Shown here: positions 1-9,510 of the stretch, in pieces
Layout of the letters: the number at the start of each line of letters is the position of its first letter
Numbering within the stretch: the first letter of the stretch is position 1
NCBI GenBank assembly: GCA_031216915.1
Contig: CM062297.1
Coordinates: forward strand, 175,884,356-175,948,355
Reading direction: 5' to 3'
Origin: Pictodentalium vernedei
Lineage: Eukaryota; Mollusca; Scaphopoda; Dentaliida; Dentaliidae
Length of the DNA: 64,000 nucleotides
Notes under the pieces: generated by a model
What the model saw: the letters and a program-made list of their open reading frames with translations, nothing else
Databases searched by the model: none
What the model was told of the DNA's origin: nothing
Made by a program: the position numbers and the translations under genes

Positions 1-217
1 TTGATTCATATATGGATGCAAAACTCAAACTCAACCTTTGATTCTAGATATAGTACCGAATGATCGTCAAGTCTTTCTGGTAAAAAAAGCGAGATTACTA
101 ATTTGATAAATTTATGCTGTATTACGTAGTCGGAACCTGTAGTCCGTTCGCGTATTTTTCAATTGACGTAACCCACACGTAACCTAAACGATCATTCGCG
201 AGTTATTTCCAGGCCTG
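1..217. other. AT-rich DNA, nothing recognised
   Basis: No reading frame, repeat or RNA gene could be supported here. It ends at the TTAA of the first piggyBac-like MITE. Confidence 0.5.
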
Positions 218-456
218 TTAACCCTTTACCTAACATGAAAAGCAGACGACACTTGCAAAAAAAAATCTTGAATAACTAATTTTTTTTCATTTTTTGTCTC
301 AAAAATAGGTTATGACCCCTTGTTGGAACGAGCTTGACCAGCTCGTTCCAACGAGGGGTCATAACATATGTTTTTGAGACTAAAAATGAAAATTAATTGG
401 CGATTTTTGAGAATAGAGCTGGCCGGTTTTGGCCGTTACGTTAGGTAAAGGGTTAA
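218..456. mobile_element. piggyBac-like TTAA MITE, copy 1
   Basis: The element starts TTAACCCTTTACCTAAC and ends with the inverted GTTAGGTAAAGGGTTAA, so both ends carry a TTAA target duplication followed by CCC, the arrangement known for piggyBac elements. The centre is a long hairpin built on TTGGAACGAGC and its complement, flanked by GGGGTCATAAC arms. There is no coding capacity, so it is a non-autonomous MITE. Related copies lie at 5064, 13694, 34351, 49881 and 62973, with partial ones at 38772 and 44256. The superfamily assignment is inferred from TSD and terminus only. Confidence 0.8.
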
Positions 457-734
457 ATAATATAATTATCGTTAATAATGAAGAATAATACACAGAAACT
501 TTGGTAAAATTTCAGGGTACTTTCTTCCGAGTCTACAAAAGGGCCGACATAAATACCTCAAATACATTATATACCACATTGTTTGTAATGAAACACACTT
601 GATGGAAGCTAAACTTGTCATGGAGCCGTTTCCTGTATGCGCCGGATACAGCTTACTTTTATTTGAGTCTGTGTGCCTAATCACTGGAAGAAGTTGTCCG
701 TCCAGACAGAAGTGAAGCCAAGCGTTATTGCATT
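457..734. other. Post-MITE flank, no gene recognised
   Basis: The first 45 bases (AATAATATAATTATCGTTAATAATG and beyond) recur after the MITE copies at 5291 and 50123, so they are part of a longer repeat or a preferred insertion context. The 93-codon minus-strand frame here shows no recognisable domain. Confidence 0.4.
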
Positions 735-1012
735 GTGTCCTTGGGCAAGGCACTTAATCCCGATTACCCATGTGGGGGCACGGTGACACTCTGTACTAAG
801 GTGTAGTGCACGTCGATGGTGGACCTGTTTTCAACCAATGCTAAGCCTGCTTGTGAGGAGATAGTACTTTGGGCAGTCTGATAGTTGTTCGCCGTTGCTC
901 TGTGGTTCTCTTCGAGTACTCCGGCTTCCTCTACCCATAAAACTCTCCAAAACTCTCCGACATGAGGTGACTCTGACTGTCGAAAGTGTCGTTAAACTCC
1001 AAAAAATAAATA
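735..1012 (+). mobile_element. SINE body, 5'-truncated
   Basis: This matches the body of the full SINE at 6600-6972 (opposite strand). It begins within the CCTTGGGCAAGGCACTTAA block and runs through the CACGTCGATGGT and GCCGTTGCTC blocks to the CGTTAAAC tail and AATAAATA end. The tRNA-like head is missing. The family is named from internal copies only. Confidence 0.7.
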
Positions 1013-1165
1013 CTTCCGAATGTGAAATGTATTTTCACCAAAGAAAATATTTTTTTTTATTATATGCAAAATCCTACAAGATAGTGAGAAGTGTCTGACA
1101 TATATGTTTCGATATCTATTGTCGCGATAGAACGTCTCGGCAGAAATGTCACGAATTACATAATA

Positions 1166-1790
1166 AGTTTAGGCGGAAGATTGGTGGTTCAATCCCCATC
1201 AGAGTTGTATCCTTGGGCAAGGCATCAAATCCCGCGTGTGGTCTCGGTGGCACTGTGTACTGAGGCGTACTGCTCGTCGATGGTGCGCTTGCTTTCAACC
1301 AATTCAGACAGTTGATCACCACTGCCTAGCGGTTCTTCCTGGATACTCCGGCTTCAACCACTACATGTGGTCTCGGTGGCACTACGTACTAAAGGTGTTC
1401 TGCTCGTCGATTGTGCGCTTGCTTTCAACCAATTCAGACAGTTGATCACCGCTGCCTAGTGGTTATTCCCGGATATTCCGGCTTCAACCACTACGTGTGG
1501 TCTCGGTGTCACTATGTACTAAGGTGTTCTGCTCGACGATGGTGCGCTTGCTTTCAACCAATGCCAGCCCTGCTTGCACGAAGTTAGTACGTTGGGGAGT
1601 CTGACAGTTGATCGCCACCCCTATAGTGGTTCTTCCCGGAGGCTCCGGCTTCCTCCACCCGTAAACTGTCTGATACGAGGTAGTCCTGGATGTCGAAAGT
1701 GTCGTTAATCCCCATTAAATAAAATAAATAAATAAAAAATAAACAAATAAATATATAAAGAAAAAATAAATAAATAAATAAATAAATCTT
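1166..1790 (+). mobile_element. SINE copy with internally tandem-amplified unit
   Basis: A SINE of the same family. A segment of about 129-130 bp beginning GTCTCGGTGGCACT is present three times in tandem, near 1241, 1370 and 1500; the last unit continues into the normal 3' body and an A/T-rich (AAATA)n tail. The amplified unit covers the CTCGTCGATGGTGCGC to TCCGGCTTC section. No coding potential is claimed for the short frames that cross the repeats. Confidence 0.75.
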
Positions 1791-1865
1791 GGATCAGAAC
1801 TGGTTTGTGTTTTCTCTTCATTACCCGAGGAAATTGTTGATTTATAACAGAGATTAGTCCAATTG

Positions 1866-1935
1866 TTTATTTATTTATTTACTGGTGTTTCGCCTCACTT
1901 TCGACAGCCAGGGTCACCTCGTATCGGAGATTAGA
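1866..1935 (-). mobile_element. SINE tail fragment
   Basis: A TTTATTTATTTACT tract followed by the reverse complement of the SINE 3' end (GACAGCCAGGGTCACC). Only the tail is left. Confidence 0.55.
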
Positions 1936-2327
1936 CCAATTAATATCCTTAACCTGCCGCCTGAAGGGTGTCTTCCCACTAGACCAATTCCCTTTAGACC
2001 TATTCCCTTTAGGCCAATTCCCAAAAGACCATTTCCCCTTAGACCAACTACATACTGTTATTGATTAAGGGTTGATCAAGGATAATTAATGAACCTTTTG
2101 AAGCATGGTAATTTTCGACATGGGTGATACCTTTTTTGCAAAAGCAGGAATTGATAAGTTGAATTCGTTCGTTCGGAAAAGAACATTGTTCCACTGCCCA
2201 TGAACACCCCTCTATAAGATTTCATATGAAGAGAAGTTGTAACAGCCCCACCGTAATATTAATAGTAAAACCGGATAACAGTCCCTCTTCCGTAAATGCA
2301 ATCGTATTTTTACACATACTCAAAAAC
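1936..2327. repeat. Short TTAGACCAATTCCC direct repeats in otherwise unassigned DNA
   Basis: Between 1975 and 2050 the motif (T)TAGACC(A/T)ATTCCC occurs about five times at 17-20 bp spacing, a small degenerate minisatellite. The rest of the segment shows nothing recognisable. Confidence 0.5.
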
Positions 2328-2408
2328 CGTTCACTCTGAAATCAGTTTGGTTAAAAATTAACTCAAATCGACTGGGTTGAGTGAGTATGGCCCCATCTGG
2401 TTTCAGGG
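2328..2408 (+). mobile_element. Half copy of CACTC-type MITE
   Basis: CACTCTGAAATCAGTTTGG followed by ACTGGGTTGAGTGAGTATGG matches one arm of the palindromic MITE at 12600-12737. The other arm is missing or eroded. Confidence 0.5.
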
Positions 2409-2937
2409 TGCAGGTATCCATTTTATATCTTTTACGGGTGACGATACATATTTTCACTCGATGGTATTTTACACATATAATAAAGCAAATACTAAAAATA
2501 GAGTTTGATAGTGTGAAGAGTCTCCCTTAAAATTAATTATATAATCACTGCTCAATGAGAAATAGTTTTATGTCATATATTTGATGGAAGCGGCGCGAAG
2601 TGTGTCGGTGACTAATGTAGATTTAAATCGAAGCACCAAGAAACAGAACCAAGCAAAAATCAAGCTTTATTTTTCTTACAGACTATAAAAATGGGACAAA
2701 AATTATATTTATAGAGAAAATATAAGTTGTTCCTCTCATATCACCAGTGCTTTGCTATCATCCATTGGTTTATTTTGCCAGGAACCATGTATAATAAGAG
2801 GATGAAACCTCTGGTAGGCCATTCCCAAAGGTACTTACAAACGATAGCTTGGAAGTATTTATGGATGGCACTCTGGCGTTATGTTAATGTAGGAGAAGCA
2901 TTTATACCATGTGTGCTGTGGGTGCCTCCGTGTTAAC
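2409..2937. other. AT-rich DNA, nothing recognised
   Basis: The short frames here have no domain signature. The segment abuts the left end of the Tc1 element. Confidence 0.4.
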
Positions 2938-4685
2938 TATACTATTCAAAGGTTGCTAAGCACCAAATATTTGACACATCATTGTGAAATTTGCTGGTGA
3001 CATATTTGCGATATTTTTGGTGGATATGATTGAGGAATGTATTGAGATGGTCCCCAGTATTTACATTAGCTCTCTTGACAGGCAGACTTTTCGTGACAGT
3101 CATGGAAAGCATGTACCCCTTGATTTTCATGATGTTTTCGTGCACGGTCTACATGTAGATGACATGTGTAGGGTATTCAGTCTTCATTTCAATACAAACC
3201 CTTGTCATTTAATGATTGAATATGGCAAATGTAAGAAGACGTTTGTCTGAAGCAGAAATGTGGCGGGCTGTAGGGATGGTGGAGCACGGGGCTACCTATC
3301 GTCAGGTTGGTGAAGCCCTTGGTGTGCACCATACGGTGATCCCCAGAGCCTGGGCAAGATTTCAACAGTATGGCACACCAGTAAGACGGCATGGTGGTGG
3401 CAGAGACAGGACACCATCTGCAGCAGAAGACCGGTTTTTGATCATTCAGGCCAATAGGAACCGCTTTGCCACAGCAACCCAGCTTCGCAGTGACATTCAG
3501 AATGCATCCGCTGTAAATGTTTCGACGCTGACTATCCTGGCAAGGTTGCACGAAGGTGGTCTCCGATCAAGAAGACCATGTATTCGCATTCCGCTGTCCC
3601 AGAACCACCGCCAGGCACGATGTGAATGGGCCATGGACCACGTTGGATGGTCCAGAGAAGATTGACGACCTGTCATTTTCACGGATGACTCAAGGTACTG
3701 CCTAGACCACACTGATAGGCGTTTTAGGGTATGGAGAAGACCAGGAGAGAGATTCCATGCAGGCAACATTGCTGAGCATGACCACAATGTTGGGGGGGGG
3801 GGGGGCAAACATGGTCTGGGCGGCATCAGCTAGGATGGACTCTGTGTCCTTTAACGTGGTACATTGACTGCACAGCGGTATATTGATGAGATCCTGGATG
3901 TCCACGTCAGATTATATGCAGGTGCAGTGGGTGATAGGTTCATTCTGATGGACGATAATGCCCGTCGTCATGTTGCCCATGATGTCGGGGAGTAACGACA
4001 AAGGGAGGGGATTGAGCGTATGTGTTGGCCACGGTTTAACATTGCAAGACACTCTGTTAAGATTCACCATATTGGTCCGATATGTGATATTTTCCTTACT
4101 TTGTCGATTATAGCAAAGTGACCAAGGGGTTATGTTACATTGTACGTGATCTGGTCATAAATTTGTTCAACACCACAAAAGGAGAATGAGGCCCGGTATC
4201 TTCTCCTGAGGCAGCATGAGCTTGTTAGACGTCGAATACAGATTTCCTCTATACTTACACTTGATTGTATTGGGGGTTTTTTCTGGGCCATTGCCTATTG
4301 CCAGTGATGGAGTTTATTTGTTGGTGTTGAAGACAATCAGTACACATGCAATGTTTTCACTAATGTAGTGTCGATCTCTCATGTATACATCAGTAGTCAT
4401 GTTTGTATTTTGCTTCCATTCACCACCCAGGGCAATAAATACTCGCTATTTGCATACATCGTGTCTGTTCACTTATTGTTCGTTTAACTAAGACTATCCA
4501 TTTTCCATGGTTATCGTATTCAAAAGCTAAAAAATAACACAAATAAAATCTTAATATCTGTTCTTAAATCATTAAAGATATAATTTAATAAAAAATATAT
4601 ATACACTTTTCATTACAATATTTCAACTAAAACGTAAAACAGGTAGTTGGATATACTTGGTGCTTAGCAAACTTTGAGTAATATA
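2938..4685 (+). mobile_element. Tc1/mariner-family transposon with both ends
   Basis: TA dinucleotides at 2938-2939 and 4684-4685 flank inverted ends of about 33 bp. The shared core is TTGCTAAGCACCAA on the left and its complement TTGGTGCTTAGCAA on the right. Between them lies a degenerate Tc1-type transposase. TA duplication plus this transposase is diagnostic of Tc1/mariner. The copy is inactive because its coding region is broken. Confidence 0.85.
3222..4040 (+). pseudogene. Tc1-like transposase, broken
   Basis: The ATG at 3222 opens MANVRRRLSEAEMWRAVGMV, the usual start of this Tc1 branch, followed by a helix-turn-helix (EHGATYRQVGEALGVHHTVI) and the GRDRTPSAAEDRF linker. The frame stops at TGA 3663-3665, where the family usually has Trp. 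It then continues in frame with FTDDSRY (first catalytic Asp, about 3684) and VWRRPGERFHAGN. A 14-G run at 3792-3805 shifts the frame. The second catalytic block ILMDDNAR lies at about 3942-3965 in another frame, with a further TAA near 3993. The expected SPDLNPIEH block is not readable. The transposase would cut and paste the element at TA sites; this copy cannot encode it. Identification is from remembered family motifs. Confidence 0.85.
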
Positions 4686-4895
4686 TTAAAATCATTTAAT
4701 TGTGGTAGCCACAGAGAAGGTGCGGTTCAGAACAGTTTGAACTATCCTACATAAACAAGCGATTATAAATATTATCTAGTTCACATAGGAACGATCTCTC
4801 GTGGGTTCTGATATGTTGTGTTTGTTGTTTATTTTTACTGATTTTAAGGGATTTTGCCTGTTTTTGTTTTCAGTAAATATTATAAAACATTATTA
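4686..4895. other. Spacer, nothing recognised
   Basis: AT-rich sequence between the Tc1 right end and the segment shared with 49716-50140. Confidence 0.3.
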
Positions 4896-5330
4896 CTTTC
4901 CAAAGTGTGATTTACTGGGATTTCCCGGTTTGATTATAAACGATAACTTAACAAGTGAATTATGCAATCAACAATTGGGTCATGTATCCGTGCACGCAAA
5001 CGAAGACGCTTTTCCGTGGGTGTAATGGGGACATCATTGTTTTGTTTTTTTTTGTTTTTTTTTTTAACCCTTTACTTAACATGAAAAGCATACGACACTA
5101 GCAAACAAAATTCTTGAATAACTAATTTTTTCATTTTTTGTCTCAAAAACATAGGTTATAACCCCTCATTGGAACGAGCTCGATGAGCTCGTTCCAATGA
5201 GGGGTCATAACCTATGTTTTAGAGACAAAAAATGGAGATTTTTTAGAATAGCGATGGTCGGTTTTTGCCGTTACGCAAGGTAAAGGGTTAAATAATATAA
5301 TTATCGTCAATAATGAAAAGTAATAAACAG
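4896..5330 (+). repeat. Segment shared with 49716-50140
   Basis: The sequence from CCAAAGTGTGATTTACTGGG through the MITE at 5064-5291 and on to TAATAAACAG is repeated in direct orientation at 49720-50140 and 53304-53327, with scattered mismatches. At the second site the match is split by a 3.16-kb insertion at a TTAA. This copy is therefore the unoccupied form of that site. Confidence 0.85.
5064..5291. mobile_element. piggyBac-like TTAA MITE, copy 2
   Basis: It has TTAA at both ends, TTAACCCTTTACTTAAC on the left and the complementary GGTAAAGGGTTAA on the right, and a central hairpin on GGAACGAGCTCGATGAGCTC. It is non-coding. Confidence 0.8.
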
Positions 5331-5486
5331 AGTAATCGCTTGACTGGACTAGTTACGTTAAATAATTCATTCGAGGCGAGGAACTATATTGTAAAACACT
5401 CGTGCGCATTCGCGCACTCGTGTTTGTATAACGTCCCTCGCCTTTCATAAATTATTTCACGTAACCAGTCCAGTCAAGCGATTACT
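5331..5486. mobile_element. Foldback MITE, AGTAATCGCTTGACTGG family, copy 1
   Basis: Inverted arms of about 60 bp begin AGTAATCGCTTGACTGGACT and end with the complement ATTACT. The centre is an ACTCGTGCGCATTCGCGCAC palindrome. A second copy is at 53328-53483. No transposase or clear TSD could be assigned. Confidence 0.8.
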
Positions 5487-5712
5487 ACGGAAGCGTATTT
5501 GGGACATGATAAAAAATAATTTCCAGACCCAGAAAGACGAAATTTCGACATAAAATCTCGAAATTTTGACTTTTTATATCGAAATTTTGACTTTTTATCT
5601 CGAAATTTCGACTTAAAATCTCGAAATGTCGACTTTTAATGTCGAAATTTCGACTTAAAATCTCGAAATTTCGACTTAAAATCTCGAAATTTCGAGATTT
5701 CATCTCGCTTGG
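5487..5712 (-). repeat. Minisatellite element with TCGAAATTTCGA core, copy A
   Basis: A 50-bp end piece (ACGGAAGCGTATTTGGGACA, then an AATAATT-rich part and CAGACCCAGAAAG) is followed by about seven units of 21-22 bp carrying CTCGAAATTTCGAC-like palindromes. The same end piece and array occur in reverse orientation at 11140-11365. The long minus-strand frame through the array is a by-product of its period. Confidence 0.8.
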
Positions 5713-5989
5713 TATGCGGTGGTCTTTTGTTCAGTAACAGTGTGCGATAGATTCCGATACACCAGGTTCTGAGTTCAAACAAATTCTCACCTAACCGACA
5801 AGGCAGGAATGCTGCCCACCCCAACTCTGGCTCTTCAGAGTACCGTTAACTCACTTTTCAAGAAAATCGAATACTTGAGATTCATTGAAGACTTCCCACA
5901 TACCCTTGGAAATCTTCCCTATCGCGCCATTTCAGACCACAGAGGTTCACTGAAGACTATCATATGACATGCCCCTGGATGTCTTCCCC
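5713..5989. other. Unassigned, repeat-flanked DNA
   Basis: No coding or RNA feature was supported. Confidence 0.3.
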
Positions 5990-6142
5990 ATCCCGCCACT
6001 ATACATCACAAAAAGAGCGATACATCCAAATAATATGAATGCACACATGCGTCTCCCACCCTCTGATAAGTAATGCTGTATCAGCCCTACCCCCCCCCCC
6101 CCCCACCCCAATCCCAGAAAGTGCTGCCCAGTAAATATCACT
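5990..6142 (+). repeat. Dispersed repeat fragment (family of 10330-11090)
   Basis: AAAGAGCGATACATCCAAAT and GTGCTGCCCAGTAAATATCA match blocks at 10793-10960. The segment includes a 15-C run at 6090-6104. Confidence 0.6.
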
Positions 6143-6225
6143 GGAGTATTTATGTCTTTATTTATTGGTCTTTCAGGTCACATATTTCTGCACAATGGGT
6201 AATCATGACCGCAACATGGAGATAA
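6143..6225 (-). mobile_element. SINE tail fragment
   Basis: TTTATTTATTGGTC then CACATATTTCTGCACAATGG matches the tail of the SINE at 6600-6665. Confidence 0.55.
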
Positions 6226-6404
6226 AGTCAAATTTTGTCAATCGTTTATACCCATTTTAGAGAACTTTCACCGAGGCATTGATGGATGACTCCTATATTT
6301 TAACAGTAAAACAGAGCTTGTTTACAACAGTAAACGAGCACTAAGCACTACTTCACGTCTCGCAGGACCCACGATGAATCACAGCAGTAGTCTACCCTTA
6401 CGAA

Positions 6405-6599
6405 GATATGCTGCCCAGTAAATATCACTGGGGTATTTTCCCTTACGAAGAGGTGCTACTTTTTACTCAGTACACTACCGAAATATTACAGAAGAAAAAA
6501 TAAAAAACGAGAATCAAAATGAGACACATGCCACCCAAGTGAAGCGTCATTGTGTGGATAAACAGCAAATACACCCCCCCCCCCCTTTCCGACCCCCCA
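6405..6599 (+). repeat. Dispersed repeat fragment (family of 10330-11090)
   Basis: TGCTGCCCAGTAAATATCAC and the following CCTTACGAAGA and AAAATAAAAA blocks match 10903-11000. A C-run near 6573-6583 closes it. Confidence 0.5.
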
Positions 6600-6972
6600 C
6601 ATATTTATTTATTTATTTATTGGCTTTGAAGGTCACATATTTATGCACAATGGCTAATCATGACCGTGACAGTTTTACGGGTGGAGGAAGCCGGAGTATC
6701 CGGAGAGAACCACCGAGCAACGGCGAGCAACTGTCAGCTCCCCAACATACTGACTCCACACAAGTAGGGTTAGCATTGGCTGAAGACAAGTGCACCATCG
6801 ACGTGCAGTACGCCTTAGTACACAACGCCACCGTGCCCCCACGCGAGCAATGGAGATGAAGTGTCTTGCCCAAGGACACAACGCGGTTGCCGCAGGTGGG
6901 ATTCGAACCGAGGACCTCTCGGCTTGCAGCCTGCTCCTCTACCTACTGAGCCCGAACTCCCACAAACAAGTT
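6600..6972 (-). mobile_element. Full-length tRNA-headed SINE
   Basis: Read on the minus strand, the head carries GGGCTCAGTAGGTAGAGGAG (A-box region of a tRNA-like promoter) and GGTTCGAATCCC (B box) about 45 bp downstream. The body continues with CCTTGGGCAAGACACTT, CACGTCGATGGTGCAC and GCCGTTGCTCGGTGGTTCTC, and the 3' end is an (AAATA)n tail. SINEs of this layout are transcribed by RNA polymerase III and mobilised by a partner LINE; the partner is not identifiable here. This is the best reference copy for the other fragments. Confidence 0.85.
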
Positions 6973-7009
6973 CAATTATAGGGGATGCACTGCCAGAAGT
7001 GTATTCTGT

Positions 7010-7258
7010 AAGTTTTTGAGCAGCGCTCTGGGTAAAACTGATATTTATTGGGCAGCACTGTGGGAGAAGCATGTGTGCACTGAGATCATTTGGATGTATT
7101 TTGCAGTAAACTTTAGGAAGCTGTGTAGTCGGGTGTATTACATTCTTATTTACCGTTAGCGAACGGACTGGCAAATTCGATGGATAAAACTGGACATTTT
7201 ATGGGGGTGGACTGTTGTACTCTTCCGGAAAAAACAATATACCTCGTCGAGGGCCATG
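7010..7258 (-). repeat. Dispersed repeat fragment (family of 10330-11090), reverse
   Basis: GCAGTGCATCC-type and CAAATTCGATGGATAAAACTGG blocks are the reverse complement of parts of 10370-10900, including the GGAAAAAACAATAT part at 7220-7240. Confidence 0.55.
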
Positions 7259-7265
7259 ATTGTTT

Positions 7266-7320
7266 TATTTTTTTTTACTGGGGTTTAACGACACTTCCAA
7301 CAGACAGGAGAGGGTCATGA
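7266..7320 (-). mobile_element. SINE tail fragment
   Basis: TTTTTACTGGGGTTTAACGACA is the reverse complement of the SINE 3' end (TGTCGTTAAACCCC). Confidence 0.5.
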
Positions 7321-7385
7321 ATAATTACTAATAACTCTAATGCATATATAGGGGGATTATTCTACTCGTCTCAGCGAGTCAACAC

Positions 7386-7446
7386 ATTGTGGTGGTGGTG
7401 GCTGCGCGCACGTGTGTGTGTGTGTGGGTGGGGGAGGGGGGGGGGT
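7386..7446 (+). repeat. GT/G-rich microsatellite
   Basis: GTGGTGGTGG followed by (GT)n and a G-rich run. Low complexity; the frames on both strands here are shadows. Confidence 0.8.
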
Positions 7447-7652
7447 CGCACATGTATTCATTTCTGGACAAGACAGGTATAGGGAAGGTATATAGCCAAA
7501 TATTTACATACTTGAAAGGGTATACGTATGTAGATATTGGTAAGGAGGTTACAGTTTTCAAAATTATGAGTCTTTCCCTCTGGGTGCAGGCGTATCCGGT
7601 TGGATATCGATGTTTGTTTTCGGGAGAAGTTTGTTTGTATTTAACCACATTT

Positions 7653-7950
7653 TCAACAACCAGGGTGACATCGTGTTGTTGGGCAGTTTAACGGTGGGCG
7701 GAAGCCAGTGAGAACAATCATGCATCGGCGAGCAACTGACATACTGTCGAACATACTAACTCTGCACAAGCAGAGTTAGCTGCGGTTGAAAGCAAGTGAA
7801 TCATCGACGTACCGACTGCGTTTGTACACAACGTCTCCGTGCCCCGCATGACGGGATAAAGAGTTTTTACCCAAAGCAGTTACCTCTGATCAGGATCGAA
7901 CTGTCGATCTTTCGGTTTAAAGTGCAATGCTCTAAACACTTCATCACCGC
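7653..7950 (-). mobile_element. Diverged SINE copy
   Basis: GGGCAGTTTAACGGTGGGCG to CACCGCTC corresponds to the reverse complement of the SINE, including the body block CATCGACGTACCGACTGCG and a head with a GGATCGAACTG B-box-like motif near 7890. Confidence 0.65.
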
Positions 7951-8222
7951 TCTCCTCATCGGGGAGGGGGTGGCGTCGGGATGGCCTGTTATATTACATG
8001 TTGTAAGGGATTAAGATAATGGATTTTTTTACTCTTCGAAATATATCATACATTTATTTTAATCGCGGCAAAATGGAATTTTACTCGTATCGAGTGGAAA
8101 TAACTTTATTTCTGGGTTTAATGTGCAGGGTGTGGGGAAAAGGGGTTAATCTTGATGGCAATGTGTTAAGTGAACAAGTGTTCTTTTCAAACATTTCCAT
8201 GGCCCTGATAAGGGTCGTCTTA
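7951..8222. other. Unassigned DNA
   Basis: Overlapping short frames on both strands, no domain or compositional support for coding. Confidence 0.3.
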
Positions 8223-9176
8223 TGGATGAGTAGTATGTCATGTACCCGGACGAGGGTAGGTTGGGGGACCTCGGTGGGGGACCTCGGAAGTGACGTCATG
8301 TCACGTGACGTAGTGGCGCCATGTTGTGTTGTCATGGTAACCCGCGTGAACGGCCATGTTGTGGCGTCATCTCCATAGTGATACGTGGTGTTAGTGCGCA
8401 TGCGCAGCGCGTGTTGTTAGGGTGGTACGTGTTTCCGTCGTCCATTTTGTATACTGGAGGCCGCCATCTTGGTTTCTATGGTAGCACGTGATTGCTATGT
8501 TACCTAAGGCCTACAATAGGACAGGGGTATGTTCGGAGGGTATGTTCGATTGAATCGGAGTATTTTCTGGAACGACTTCCCTGGATAATTACCACAAACA
8601 ACCCGACAACTTGTATTATTTCGAATTCTTCCAGAATTCTCTGCTTCTATCTATATATGCAGTAGTTTACGTCTACCTAGGCATGTTCCTTTATTCTAGA
8701 GTATACTCCAGTAGCGTAGAAGAGCCTATTAGTTGGAATAGTTTTACTTATTATTACTATATTTAGCTATTTCTGGTCTATTCTTGTTAGTTCTGACCCT
8801 ATTCCAAGTACTCTTGTTGTTTCATATATCTAGATTATAACTAACCAATCAGATTGCTTGATTTCCCATAATCTGTATACAGAGTTATCTCCCTTCTGTA
8901 TAACAAAAAGGGATTCCATAGCCACAGGTGTTTTGCAAAAAATGGGATTCCATGGGATATTGCCATTGGATATAGTCTTTTGTTATACAGAAGGGAGATT
9001 ACTCTGTATACAGATTATGGGAAATCAAGCAATCTGATTGGTTAGTTATAATCGCGGGTTACCATGACAACACAACATGGCGCCACTACGTCACGTGACA
9101 TGACGTCACTTCCGAGGTCCCCCACCGAGGTCCCCCAACCTACCCTCGTCCGGGTACATGACATACTACTTGGATG
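8223..9176. mobile_element. 940-bp element with 120-bp inverted ends
   Basis: The left arm (8229-8347, AGTAGTATGTCATGTACCCG inward) is matched by the inverted right arm (9050-9170). TGGATG occurs immediately outside both ends (8223-8228 and 9171-9176), a candidate target duplication, extendable to 7-8 bp with one mismatch. The arms are CpG- and ACGT-rich (TGACGTCA, CACGTG). The interior is non-coding. A partial copy of the left half lies at 36296-36652. The superfamily is unknown; a hAT-type 8-bp duplication is only a possibility. Confidence 0.75.
8836..9050. repeat. Long hairpin inside the 8.2-9.2 kb element
   Basis: Arms of about 75 bp (TTATAACTAACCAATCAGAT on the left and its complement on the right) enclose a short spacer containing GGGATTCCAT repeats. 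The right arm abuts the outer right arm directly, so two nested inverted repeats share a boundary. Confidence 0.8.
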
Positions 9177-9185
9177 AACCCAGCG

Positions 9186-9510
9186 GTCCATTCAAGATTG
9201 CCAGTGGTTAGAGCTTTGAACTTTAAACAGAGTGGTTCACCGATTAATCATGACTAGCGGTAACAGCATTGTGCCCTTGGGTAAGGAACTGAATCCCGAT
9301 TGCCCACATGGTGGCACGGTGTTGCTGTGAACTAAGGCGCACCGTGTATACGTCCATGGCGCACTTGCCTTCTTCAACCAATGATGACTCTATGCTGAGT
9401 TAGTACGTTGGGGAGTCTGACAACTGCTCGCCGCTGCTCGGTGGTTTTCTCCGACTTCCACCACCCGTAAAACTGCCAGACACAAGGTGACCCTGGCTGA
9501 CCGTAAATAA
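9186..9510 (+). mobile_element. SINE copy, diverged head
   Basis: CCAGTGGTTAGAGCTTTGAA begins a weak tRNA-like head. The body blocks CCCTTGGGTAAGGAACT, TACGTTGGGGAGTCTGACAA and GCCGCTGCTCGGTGG follow, ending CACAAGGTGACCCTGGCTG. Confidence 0.7.

Noticed and set aside
2984-3250. 88-codon frame in the Tc1 left region
   Set aside because: Sits between the TIR and the real transposase start and overlaps it in another frame; no domain.
3189-3551. 120-codon minus frame opposite the transposase
   Set aside because: Shadow of the transposase coding strand.
5485-5703. Protein of repeated SRNFEI units
   Set aside because: Frame produced by the 21-22 bp minisatellite; composition follows the repeat.
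8019-8401. Overlapping 119- and 106-codon frames
   Set aside because: They extend into the inverted arm of a transposable element and have no domain support.
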